Source: Petrocella sp. FN5
GTDB taxonomy: Bacteria; Bacillota; Clostridia; Lachnospirales; Vallitaleaceae
Assembly (NCBI RefSeq): GCF_029210395.1
Contig: NZ_JARGDP010000026.1
Span: 1-38,679 of the forward strand
Length of the DNA stretch: 38,679 nt
Direction of reading: 5' to 3'
This document shows, one piece after another, positions 8,615 to 16,521 of the stretch. A model generated the notes under the pieces. The model was given only the letters and a program-made list of their open reading frames with translations, ran no database searches and was not told the DNA's origin. How positions within the stretch are numbered: position 1 is the stretch's first letter; each line of letters opens with the position of its first letter. Made by a program: the position numbers and the translations under genes.

Positions 8615-9825
8615 TCTTTGAATGGAAAGTGGCCATGCGCTTTCTGAAAGAAGGCAAAGGCCAATCGATTTTTATCTTACTGGGTATTAGTGTTGGTGTG
8701 GCGGTCATGGTTTTTCTCAACACCTTAATCAGTGGATTACAAGAGAATCTAATCAATCAGACCGTTGGCAACAGTTCCCATGTGTGGCTCACAGGTCAAT
8801 CCGCTTTTGAGCAACAGATCAGTGGGTTGGCAGATGATAACGTCGTAGCCGGCAATACAGACCCACGACCTGTACAACTAAGCAACTGGCAGTCCATGAT
8901 AGAAGTCCTTGAAGAAAGAGATGATCTAAGAGGTATATCCCCTCTAGTAGAAGGCAATGCTTTTTATGTGAACAACAGTATGGCAAGGCCGGTATTCATT
9001 AAGGGCTTTGACCCCCAGAAAGCGGATGAGATCTATAACATATCCACCAGAATTATAAAAGGCAGTAGTAATTATGATGGCAATAACCTTATGGTAGGTA
9101 ATACTTTTGCCACAGACTATGCATTAGAGCCTGGTGATGTTATTTTGTTGAATCTACCCTCCGGCGTCAGTCAAAGCTTTGTCATAAGTGGTATTTTTGA
9201 TCTTGGGAACTCAGCGGTAAACAGCAGCTGGATGGTTATGGACTTATCAAGAGCTCAGAAGTTATTGGGTTATGGTAACGAAGTGACCAAAATAGAGATG
9301 CAGGTAAAGGAGATTTTTGATGCCGAGACCATAGATGCTTCTATTGCAAGCCGTCTAGATGGCGTGGTTGTAGATAACTGGATTGAAAGCAACAGTTCAT
9401 TACTGGCAGCCCTTCAGAGTCAGAGCGCTTCCTCCATTATGATACAAGTTTTTGTATTACTTGCAGTTACATTAGGTATCTCCAGTGTCTTAGCTGTATC
9501 CGTTGTCCAGAAATCCAAACAACTGGGCATACTCAAAGCCATGGGGACCAAAAGCGGTCAAGCTAGTCGTATTTTCCTATTACAAGGTTCCATTCTAGGG
9601 ATTATCGGTTCTCTTATGGGCGCTGGTTTAGGTATCGGATTGGTACAGATGTTTCTATGGGGGACATCCCTATCCACCGGGGTTCCTCTATTTCCCCTTA
9701 GCATTCAACCTCAGAACATCCTAGTGATTGGAATTATATCCAGTTTGTCCAGTACAATAGCTGCATTTGTACCCGCCAACCGATCCAGTAAGCTTAACCC
9801 CGTGGAGGTGATTCGTAATGGCTGA
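8611..9825 (+). CDS. FtsX/MacB/LolC-like ABC permease
   Basis: 404 residues. One N-terminal membrane helix (about 20-40), a large extracytoplasmic MacB_PCD domain (about 45-265) and three C-terminal helices of the FtsX domain (about 275-400), with the typical SKQLGILKAMGTKSGQ coupling segment and ending NPVEVIRNG. Such permeases are mechanotransmitters that work with an adaptor and a LolD-like ATPase to move or release substrates outside the membrane. Overlaps the adaptor by 4 bases and the ATPase by 8, so all three are coupled. Confidence 0.9.
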   Translation: MIFEWKVAMRFLKEGKGQSIFILLGISVGVAVMVFLNTLISGLQENLINQTVGNSSHVWLTGQSAFEQQISGLADDNVVAGNTDPRPVQLSNWQSMIEVLEERDDLRGISPLVEGNAFYVNNSMARPVFIKGFDPQKADEIYNISTRIIKGSSNYDGNNLMVGNTFATDYALEPGDVILLNLPSGVSQSFVISGIFDLGNSAVNSSWMVMDLSRAQKLLGYGNEVTKIEMQVKEIFDAETIDASIASRLDGVVVDNWIESNSSLLAALQSQSASSIMIQVFVLLAVTLGISSVLAVSVVQKSKQLGILKAMGTKSGQASRIFLLQGSILGIIGSLMGAGLGIGLVQMFLWGTSLSTGVPLFPLSIQPQNILVIGIISSLSSTIAAFVPANRSSKLNPVEVIRNG

Positions 9826-10603
9826 TGCTAACATTGTATTAAAGGCAGAACAATTAACCAAAGTCTATGGGACCACCATTAAGACAGAAGTATTACATGG
9901 TTTGAACTTTGAGATTCACAAAAACGAATTCACCTCCATTATTGGCTACTCCGGTTCCGGTAAGTCCACCTTATTAAACATATTAGGGGCTTTAGACCAA
10001 CCCACGGGAGGCGATGTATTTTTTAATGATATTTCATTTTCTAAGATGACGCAAAACGAGCTGGCAGATTTTAGGAATCAGAACCTTGGTTTTATTTTTC
10101 AATTCCATCATTTGCTACCGGAATTTTCCGCCCTAGAGAACGTCTTAATACCTACTTGGATTAAGGCGGGTCGTGCCACCAACGTCAAAGCAGCCAGAGC
10201 CAAGGAATTGTTAGAGTTGGTCGGTTTGAAAGATTTTATCAAAAGCAAGGCCACCAATCTCTCCGGCGGTCAACAACAACGGGTAGCCATAGCAAGAGCC
10301 CTCATTAATGACCCGGCCATCCTCCTTGGGGATGAACCCACAGGCAACTTAGACAGTGATTCCACAGATCAAGTCTACGGACTTTTCCGTACCATCAATG
10401 AAACCCTAGGCACCACCTTACTCATCGTTACCCACAACGACCATATTGCAGCCAAATCCGACCGGGTCATAGAGCTTACCGATGGCAACATCAGCAGAGA
10501 CTACCTCAACAGTAGCTTTAGTGATGAAGAAGCCTTCCAGCGTGTAGCACCGGTCTATTGTAAGATCTGTCAGCATATGCGGGTAGAAAAGCATCATCTT
10601 TAA
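9818..10603 (+). CDS. LolD/MacB-type ABC transporter ATPase with a Cys/His tail
   Basis: 261 residues. Walker A GYSGSGKS (about 43-50), Q-loop FIFQFHHLLPEFSA, signature LSGGQQQRVAIARAL, Walker B AILLGDEPTGNLD and switch His in VTHND are all present, so it should hydrolyse ATP for the permease 8611-9825. LolD-like members usually stop near 225-235 residues; here about 30 extra residues end in YCKICQHMRVEKHHL, a CxxC followed by three His that could bind a metal. That is notable beside the Fur-like box, but the metal link is inference. Confidence 0.93.
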   Translation: MADANIVLKAEQLTKVYGTTIKTEVLHGLNFEIHKNEFTSIIGYSGSGKSTLLNILGALDQPTGGDVFFNDISFSKMTQNELADFRNQNLGFIFQFHHLLPEFSALENVLIPTWIKAGRATNVKAARAKELLELVGLKDFIKSKATNLSGGQQQRVAIARALINDPAILLGDEPTGNLDSDSTDQVYGLFRTINETLGTTLLIVTHNDHIAAKSDRVIELTDGNISRDYLNSSFSDEEAFQRVAPVYCKICQHMRVEKHHL

Positions 10604-10717
10604 TCGAAGAATCTTTTTGAACATGCCAATACATGACCCAAAAGTCTTATGATGGTTTGAAGTTGTTTGATTATCGGCAAAATCGTCAATAATCTGAGGA
10701 TATTTTTCTTAAAAACA

Positions 10718-10746
10718 TTGTAAGAATTTCATGTTAATGTTAAAAT
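10718..10746 (+). promoter_or_regulatory. Promoter of the secreted acidic-linker protein
   Basis: TTGTAA (10718-10723), 17-bp spacer, TAAAAT (10741-10746). It follows a 239-base gap after the ATPase gene in which I see no other gene. Confidence 0.5.
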
Positions 10747-10842
10747 GTGTAGATAAAGTCCAAAGGCTTCATAATAATGCTTTCTAAAAAAGAATGATGA
10801 CAGGAGGCACTTGGATAAAAAAATGAAAAGAGGAAATAAAGG

Positions 10843-11868
10843 ATGAAAATGAAGAAAGTATTATCATTAGTATTAGCCATGACACTGATTGTATCTACGT
10901 GGATCAGCGTAAATGCAGCAGAAACAACGATTCAAGTGACAATAGATGGTGAAGTTGTAGTTTTCACAGATGCACAGCCATTTATTGACAGTAACAATAG
11001 GACATTGGTTCCATTGCGTGCTATTGGAGAAGCTATGGGCTTGGTGGTTGAATGGGACGCTGAACTTAAAACGGCTGCTTTTATGAGAGTTTACGATCCA
11101 TCATTAGAGACAGCACCTTATGATGCAGATGAAGATGGCAACGTGGATGCATATTTATTAAGTGAAGTCTTAGCTTTTGAAATCAATAACAGCCAAGCTT
11201 TTTTTGGGGCTCATTGGATGGGTATTGAAGAAGAAGTAGCAGAAGAAGTAGCAGAAGAAGCAGCAGAAGAAGCAGCAACAGAAGAAGTAGCAGAAGAAGC
11301 AGCAACAGAAGAAGAAGCAGCAGAAGAAGAAGCAGAAGAAGTAGCGGAAGAAGAAGCAGGCGCAGAGCATTATGCAGTAGTAGAGTATGCTATCGCTATG
11401 GATACTGAAGCGGTTATTCTTAATGCAAGAACCTATGCACCGGTCAGATATTTAGCTGAAGCTTTCAACTATGATGTAAGCTGGAATCAAGAAACACAAA
11501 CAGTAGAGTTAACAACAATGAAGAATCCAGAAGAAGCGAACATGTATGTGGTAACCACTTTTGAAGAAGCGGTTCAATCATGGTTAATAGTAGGAGACGA
11601 TGAAACGACAGCAACATCTGTTGAGATCTTAAGTGGAAAAGTGAATGGTGTTGAACTAGAAAAAACACTCATAAGCGAAGAAGAATTTGAAAATATTGAA
11701 GCAGAATTAGAAGCTAATGGGCTTTTGGCTAAAATGTTAACAGGATTTGAAGCGGATAACAACTTATTAGATCTTCCATCCTACAGACTATCTCTTAAGA
11801 TTAAAGCAATGATTGATGATGCATATGAGATCTTCGAATGGGAATACTACGGTGTAGAACAAAAATAA
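10843..11868 (+). CDS. Secreted copper-amine-oxidase-N-like domain protein with an acidic repeat linker
   Basis: 341 residues. A signal peptide (KMKKVLSLVLAMTLIVS, cleavage near VNAAE) is followed by a copper amine oxidase N-terminal-like domain (about 27-90) recognisable by VPLRAIGEAMGLVVEWD. About 48 residues of almost pure Glu/Ala/Val (about 128-176) then split off a second matching half, where YAPVRYLAEAFNYDVSW repeats the same motif. These stalk-like domains are common in clostridial cell-surface proteins and are not enzymes by themselves. The C-terminal 110 residues are unrecognised. ATG 10843 (site GAGGAA) and ATG 10849 (site AAAGG) are both possible. Own promoter and terminator. Confidence 0.8.
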   Translation: MKMKKVLSLVLAMTLIVSTWISVNAAETTIQVTIDGEVVVFTDAQPFIDSNNRTLVPLRAIGEAMGLVVEWDAELKTAAFMRVYDPSLETAPYDADEDGNVDAYLLSEVLAFEINNSQAFFGAHWMGIEEEVAEEVAEEAAEEAATEEVAEEAATEEEAAEEEAEEVAEEEAGAEHYAVVEYAIAMDTEAVILNARTYAPVRYLAEAFNYDVSWNQETQTVELTTMKNPEEANMYVVTTFEEAVQSWLIVGDDETTATSVEILSGKVNGVELEKTLISEEEFENIEAELEANGLLAKMLTGFEADNNLLDLPSYRLSLKIKAMIDDAYEIFEWEYYGVEQK

Positions 11869-11886
11869 AAAGTATAAATAGTAAAT

Positions 11887-11920
11887 CAAAAGAGCGGCCA
11901 ATCAAAGGGCCGCTCTTTTG
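11887..11920 (+). terminator. Strong terminator after the acidic-linker gene
   Basis: A 13-bp perfect stem, 11887-11899 (CAAAAGAGCGGCC) with 11908-11920, and an 8-base loop; the 3' arm carries TTTT. The A-rich and T-rich flanks could let it work on both strands. Confidence 0.88.
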
Positions 11921-11921
11921 A

Positions 11922-12065
11922 AAAAAGAACACACAAAAGACACCATTTAAACTTTATTATGACACATCCATATCATATAGTTAACTTACAAGTTAATATA
12001 TTATATCCCCTCTCATTATAGCCAAGAAAAAGGAGAAGCACTTTTGCCTCTCTTTTTTCTTGGCC
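11922..12065. repeat. Dispersed repeat pair, copy 1 (ends of a DUF4160/DUF2442-type module without the genes)
   Basis: Two segments recur at the borders of the DUF4160/DUF2442 pair near 22 kb. The left piece (11922-11938, AAAAAGAACACACAAAA) is identical to 21716-21732. The right piece (11994-12065) shares 37 identical bases and then a long hairpin (GCCAAG.. to ..TTGGC, 12021-12064, followed by Ts) with 22292-22359. Here only 55 bases separate the pieces, against about 560 in the other copy, so this may be an emptied version of the same module. Confidence 0.6.
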
Positions 12066-12091
12066 TTTTTTTGTTTGGAGATTAAAAACAA

Positions 12092-12120
12092 TTGACACGT
12101 TTAGCTTTATCCTATATAAT
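12092..12120 (+). promoter_or_regulatory. Consensus promoter upstream of the FadR-type regulator
   Basis: TTGACA (12092-12097), 17-bp spacer, TATAAT (12115-12120): a perfect sigma-A match. It is about 180 bases before the regulator start and gives a long leader containing both operator candidates. Confidence 0.8.
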
Positions 12121-12136
12121 CACAAATATAACAAAG

Positions 12137-12147
12137 TTGTCAGACAG
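12137..12147 (+). promoter_or_regulatory. FadR-family operator candidate 1
   Basis: TTGTCAGACAG fits the FadR-subfamily pattern TnGTnnnACnA at all but the last base. It sits just after the predicted transcription start of the 12092-12120 promoter. Confidence 0.45.
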
Positions 12148-12244
12148 ATTTATACCGATAAAGGCATATTACCATAAAAAAGTTACAAGAATTAGTCAAA
12201 TAAGTCCATATAAGTGCTACTAATACCCAACATATGGAAGCAAG

Positions 12245-12255
12245 TTGTCTTACAA
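12245..12255 (+). promoter_or_regulatory. FadR-family operator candidate 2
   Basis: TTGTCTTACAA fits TnGTnnnACnA at every fixed position and shares TTGT...ACA with candidate 1. It is 50 bases before the regulator gene. Confidence 0.45.
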
Positions 12256-12304
12256 TAACGTATTTATAACTAATTGACTATAGATTAAAATGAGGAGATA
12301 AATG

Positions 12305-12997
12305 ATGGAAGATGAGAAAATGGTTGTAAGTGAAATGGTATATCAGTCCATAAGGGAAAAGATTATTAACCAAGAATGGACACCAGGCATGAAGATTACT
12401 TCTGAAGTTCAACTTTCGAATGAATTGAATGTAAGTCGAATGTCCGTAAGGGAAGCAATTGAGAAAATGGTGGCACTGAACGTATTGAATAAAAAACGGG
12501 GTGGAGGTACCTATGTCAGTGACTTATCTCCATCAATTTATATTAATGGCTTAATTCAGATGATGCTGTTTGACAAAGATGAATTGCTAGATGTTGTAGA
12601 GTTTAGAAAGGTTATTGAAGTAGATAGTGCTTCAATGTGTGCCCAAAGGTGTGATGATTCAACAATTTTGGCACTTGAGAAATACTATTACATTATGTTG
12701 GAAAACAGCAAGTCATCTGAAACTTTTACGGATGCAGATCATATGTTTCACATGGAAATAGCAAAAGGAACGAAGAATTCACTAATTATAAAAGTGAATG
12801 AAATCTTGACAGATATATGGCGAGCTCAGCAAAAAGAATTGAACCATTATCTAGGATCCTCAAAAGGAATTGAAGATCATGCCAAGATACTTGCAGCGAT
12901 CAAGAACAGAGATTCTGAATTAGCGGCACTCTATATGCGTCGACATTTGACCAGAACAATTGAAGAGATCAGAGAAGTGAAGATGAAAAAGTCATAA
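12305..12997 (+). CDS. GntR-family regulator, FadR (FCD) subfamily, of the sugar-acid locus
   Basis: 230 residues. Winged helix at about 8-72 (KITSEVQLSNELNVSRMSVREAIEKM, then GGGTYV wing), followed by an all-helical FCD domain. Putative metal/ligand residues of FCD are visible: Asp/His in DADHMFHMEIAKGTKN, His in IEDHAKIL and His in YMRRHL. FCD regulators sense carboxylates such as sugar acids and usually repress. The gene heads the TRAP/dehydratase/gnd/kinase cluster, fitting a gluconate-like effector. GAGGAG (12292-12297) suits the second ATG (12305) better than 12302. Two operator candidates upstream suggest autoregulation. Confidence 0.9.
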   Translation: MEDEKMVVSEMVYQSIREKIINQEWTPGMKITSEVQLSNELNVSRMSVREAIEKMVALNVLNKKRGGGTYVSDLSPSIYINGLIQMMLFDKDELLDVVEFRKVIEVDSASMCAQRCDDSTILALEKYYYIMLENSKSSETFTDADHMFHMEIAKGTKNSLIIKVNEILTDIWRAQQKELNHYLGSSKGIEDHAKILAAIKNRDSELAALYMRRHLTRTIEEIREVKMKKS

Positions 12998-13087
12998 GAA
13001 TTAGGGATGGCGTGTTGTTTTTAAGTGGTAGCAATCCTTTGCAAATACGTAAGGGATATACACATATAAATTCAAGGAGGTTTACGA

Positions 13088-13174
13088 ATGAAAAAGTTGA
13101 GAAGGTACGTTGTTTTGCTATTAGCACTTATGGTAGTGGATTTCAGAGGTAGTGAAACTAGCGCTAGTAGTTAA
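13088..13174 (+). pseudogene. dctP: Remnant of a TRAP substrate-binding protein (signal peptide only)
   Basis: A good ribosome site (AAGGAGG, 13074-13080) and ATG start a lipoprotein-like or Sec signal peptide, MKKLRRYVVLLLALMV, which runs after only 16 residues into DctQ sequence in the wrong frame and stops at 13174. A TRAP binding protein normally has about 330 residues. The position just before dctQ and dctM is where dctP belongs, so almost the whole gene, together with the start of dctQ, seems to have been lost in one deletion with its join near 13130-13137. The dctP identity rests on position and the signal peptide alone. Confidence 0.55.
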
Positions 13175-13364
13175 TTTGTCAGTCATGGTGATTATCGTAT
13201 TTTATTCTGTTATAAGTAGAAGTATTTTGAATTCGTCAATAGCATGGGCTGAGGAATTAAGCAGAATTTTATTTGTTTGGCTTGTTTTTACCGGAGCAGT
13301 CTTAGGTCTGTATAATATAGAGCATTTAGGATTACACATATTGTTAGATCGATTAAAACCTTAA
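13134..13364 (+). pseudogene. dctQ: TRAP transporter small membrane subunit, truncated at both ends
   Basis: Recognisable DctQ sequence runs from about WISEVVKLALVV (13137) through VFYSVISRSILNSS, WAEELSRILFVWLVFTGAVLG and the EHLGLHILLDRL motif, then stops after DRLKP at 13364. About 75 residues remain of the usual 160-170, so two of four membrane helices are gone. Its natural start is lost in the dctP-dctQ join; the only start left is GTG 13152 with no proper ribosome site. DctQ normally binds DctM to form the membrane part of the importer, so a working complex is unlikely. Confidence 0.75.
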
Positions 13365-13437
13365 ATGAGAAATATGTCTGAAAACATATTATTAATTTAA
13401 TTAAGATGCATAGCACGAAGAAGGGGGTCAAAGAATA

Positions 13438-14595
13438 ATGGAAATGCTGATCATATTTATTGTTGCTTTATTTAGTTTCCCCCTCTTGTCAGTACCTTTT
13501 TTTATGTTAGCAGGCGAAATCATGAATACAGGTGGTATCGCTAAGAGAATCATAAATCTATCCAACACACTTGTAGGACATATAACAGGCGGGTTGGGTC
13601 TGGTGAATATTGTTGCCAGTATGTTTTTTGGAGGTATCTCAGGATCATCAGTAGCCGATACAGCAGCCATCGGAGGTTTACTTATACCGGCTATGAAAGA
13701 AGAGGGATATGATGCAGATTTCGCGGCAGCGGTAACAGCATCATCATCAACCATGGGCATAGTTATACCGCCAAGTATACCCATGATCCTATTTGGATTA
13801 ATCAGTGGTGTATCCGTTGTCCGTATGTTCCTTGGTGGCATCATACCGGGTATTTTAATTGGTTTTTCATTGCTACTCTTAACCTATATCATATCCAAAA
13901 AAAGAAATTACCCAAAAGGTGAAAAATTCTCAATAAGAAGAGTGATACAAGCAACATTGAAGTCTTTTTGGGCAGTACTACTACCGGTTATTATCATTGG
14001 CGGCATAGTTTCAGGTGTTTTTACACCGACCGAAGCCGCAGTAATTGCCGTTGTCTATGCCCTCGTTGTATCCATGTTTGTCTACAAAGAGCTTAAGGTT
14101 TCTCAGCTACCGAAGGTATTAATTGACACCGGAAAAACCACAGGCATTGTTATGCTGGTAGCAGGCATGGCCATGGTGGTTGCATGGTTGCTCACGATCG
14201 TTAGAATACCACAATCCATAGCCGTTACAATATTGGAGATCTCCAGTAACCCATTGGTTGTACTCTTGATTGTCAACTTATTCCTCTTATTGGTGGGAAG
14301 TGTTATGGATTTAACCCCTGCCCTACTTATTCTTGGTCCGGTTCTATTACCTGTAGGTCTAGCGGTAGGTATTGATCCAGTTTTCTTTGGTGTCATGATG
14401 GTCATTAATTTGGGTATCGGCCTGGTAACACCTCCTGTTGGAACGATTTTATACATTTCCTGCGGTATAGCCAAGGTATCACTTGAAAAAATAACAAAAG
14501 CCATGCTTCCATTCTTAGCAACACAAGTGGCAGTACTTCTGCTCATCATATTTTTCCCCCAGTTGGTTCTTTGGATTCCTAATATGATGAAATAA
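13438..14595 (+). CDS. dctM: TRAP transporter large permease subunit, shortened near its N-terminus
   Basis: 385 residues; DctM proteins usually have about 425. After the first 12 residues (MEMLIIFIVALF) the sequence jumps to SFPLLSVPFFMLAGEIMN, which normally lies near residue 55-60, so roughly 40-45 residues with early membrane helices are missing in frame. The rest is complete: FFGGISGSSVADTAAIG, SSTMGIVIPPSIPMILFG, the central helices and the second-half GLVTPPVGTILY. DctM is the Na+-driven channel subunit for sugar acids or dicarboxylates. Start behind AAGGGGG (13423-13429). It may fold poorly; treat as probably damaged. Confidence 0.8.
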   Translation: MEMLIIFIVALFSFPLLSVPFFMLAGEIMNTGGIAKRIINLSNTLVGHITGGLGLVNIVASMFFGGISGSSVADTAAIGGLLIPAMKEEGYDADFAAAVTASSSTMGIVIPPSIPMILFGLISGVSVVRMFLGGIIPGILIGFSLLLLTYIISKKRNYPKGEKFSIRRVIQATLKSFWAVLLPVIIIGGIVSGVFTPTEAAVIAVVYALVVSMFVYKELKVSQLPKVLIDTGKTTGIVMLVAGMAMVVAWLLTIVRIPQSIAVTILEISSNPLVVLLIVNLFLLLVGSVMDLTPALLILGPVLLPVGLAVGIDPVFFGVMMVINLGIGLVTPPVGTILYISCGIAKVSLEKITKAMLPFLATQVAVLLLIIFFPQLVLWIPNMMK

Positions 14596-14713
14596 ATCAT
14601 GGTGTAGTAACACAAGAAAATAGAGCAAGAACAATAGAATTAATATGACAATCGATTGCAGAAATGATAGACCGGTAATGGACAGTTAATGATAGGAAGA
14701 CGAGGGATCACAA

Positions 14714-16432
14714 ATGTTAAAAAGTCAAAAAATGAGGCGGGTTGCAGTAGAAATGGACGCCTTAAAAATGGGGATGGGATGGTCTGTTTCAGATCTAGAG
14801 AAGACACAAATATTCATTCAAAGCACATGGGGCGATAGCCATCCCGGAAGTGTGCACTTGAACAAATTGGTACTGAGTGCCGAGGACCGTATTCTGGAAC
14901 TTGGTGCAAAACCGGCAAAATATACAACAACCGATATATGTGACGGCATCGCTCAAGGTCATGATGGCATGAATTATTCTTTGCTATCAAGGGAAGTCAT
15001 TGCCAATATGATTGAAATACAGGCGACGGCAACACCCTTTGACGGCGGTCTTTTTATATGTAGCTGTGATAAAGGTGTTCCGGCACATCTAAAAGCCATT
15101 GCAAGAATCAATATGCCCTCCGTTGTTGTTACAGGCGGAATTATGAAAGCCGGTCCGGATATGCTGACACTGGAGCAGATTGGAACCTATAGTGCCATGC
15201 TTAAGCGGGGAGATATTTCTAAAGAAGCCTTCGTAGAAAAGCAACATAATGCCTGCCCTACTTGTGGTGCTTGTGCTTTTATGGGTACGGCTGCAACAAT
15301 GCAAATCATGGCAGAAGCTTTAGGATTATCATTACCGGGTACGTCTTTGATTCCGGCAACCCTAGAAGAAATTCAAGACATATCCAAAAGAGCTGGAGAA
15401 CAACTCTTAAAAATCGTTGAACAAGATATTAAACCATCGAACATATTGACACAAAAAGCCTTTGAAAATGCGATTGTTGTTCATGCAGCCATCGCCGGTT
15501 CAACCAATGCTTTGTTGCATATACCGGCAATAGCCCATGAAATAGGCTTAGAAATATCCCCTGATTTATTCGATGAAATTCATAGAAAAGTACCTTATTT
15601 GGCGAACATCAGACCAAGCGGCACTTTTCCGGCTGAATACTTCTATTATGCTGGGGGTGTTCCGGCTGTAATGGAAGAAATAAAAGAGCATTTACATCTT
15701 GATGTCATAACGGTAACCGGCAAGACCCTAGGTGAGAACTTAGAAGATCTCAAAGCCCATGGTTATTTTGATCAAGTGGAAACCAAACTGGCATCACTTG
15801 GCCTTAAAAGAACGGACATCATAGCAACCCGTGAAAACCCAATCAACGCCCAAGGTGCAGTTGCGGTTATGAGAGGTAATCTTGCTCCGGAAGGTTCGGT
15901 CATTAAGCATTCTGCGATGTCGAAGGACATGTTTTTTGTAGACTTGATTGCCAGACCCTTTGATACGGAAGAGGAAGCCTGTGAAGCGGTTATGAATGGT
16001 AGGATTCAACCTGGAGATGCAGTTTTAATAAGATATGAAGGACCAAGAGGCTCCGGTATGCCGGAAATGTTTTATACCACAGAGGCCATCGCCTCCGACC
16101 CCAAACTGGTATCCACCGTAGCGTTGCTGACAGACGGTAGATTCTCCGGTGCCACAAGAGGACCTGCCATTGGACACATCTCACCGGAAGCTACTGAGGG
16201 CGGTCCTATAGCACTCGTTGAAGAAGGCGACATCATTAGGATTGATGTACCCAATCGGCAGATCAATATCATCGGGATAGGCGGAGAAAAGAAATCAGAA
16301 AAAGAAATTACCGACATACTCATTGAAAGAAAATCTAAGTGGGTAAAACCTGTTACCCATAAGAAAAAAGGCATCTTAGGCATTTATAGCAAATTAGCCG
16401 TTTCTGCCATGCGAGGCGGCTATATGGAATGA
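14714..16432 (+). CDS. IlvD/Edd-family sugar-acid dehydratase
   Basis: 572 residues, full length. Family motifs are present: TTTDICDGIAQGHDGMNYS, CSCDKGVPAHLKA, ACPTCGACAFMGTAATMQ (Fe-S cysteines), GSTNALLHIPAIA, and the C-terminal YEGPRGSGMPEM and LLTDGRFSGATRGPAIGH. The family dehydrates dihydroxy acids: DHAD in branched-chain amino acid synthesis, Edd on 6-phosphogluconate, or aldonate dehydratases. Gene context (TRAP remnants, FadR-type regulator, gnd, gluconate-type kinase) points to a sugar acid rather than amino acid synthesis; the exact substrate cannot be read from sequence. GAGGGA lies just before ATG 14714. No lesion seen. Confidence 0.88.
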   Translation: MLKSQKMRRVAVEMDALKMGMGWSVSDLEKTQIFIQSTWGDSHPGSVHLNKLVLSAEDRILELGAKPAKYTTTDICDGIAQGHDGMNYSLLSREVIANMIEIQATATPFDGGLFICSCDKGVPAHLKAIARINMPSVVVTGGIMKAGPDMLTLEQIGTYSAMLKRGDISKEAFVEKQHNACPTCGACAFMGTAATMQIMAEALGLSLPGTSLIPATLEEIQDISKRAGEQLLKIVEQDIKPSNILTQKAFENAIVVHAAIAGSTNALLHIPAIAHEIGLEISPDLFDEIHRKVPYLANIRPSGTFPAEYFYYAGGVPAVMEEIKEHLHLDVITVTGKTLGENLEDLKAHGYFDQVETKLASLGLKRTDIIATRENPINAQGAVAVMRGNLAPEGSVIKHSAMSKDMFFVDLIARPFDTEEEACEAVMNGRIQPGDAVLIRYEGPRGSGMPEMFYTTEAIASDPKLVSTVALLTDGRFSGATRGPAIGHISPEATEGGPIALVEEGDIIRIDVPNRQINIIGIGGEKKSEKEITDILIERKSKWVKPVTHKKKGILGIYSKLAVSAMRGGYME

Positions 16433-16521
16433 ACGGAGACCATCATATTAACTTGAGATGCTTTGCTTCGAGTGTCACGAAATAGTCTTTAGAATACTTT
16501 TTAGAAAACAGGTGAATAGGT

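Noticed and set aside
11170-11370. Minus-strand frame rich in Cys and Phe
   Set aside because: It is only the complement of the Glu/Ala codon repeats of the plus-strand gene.
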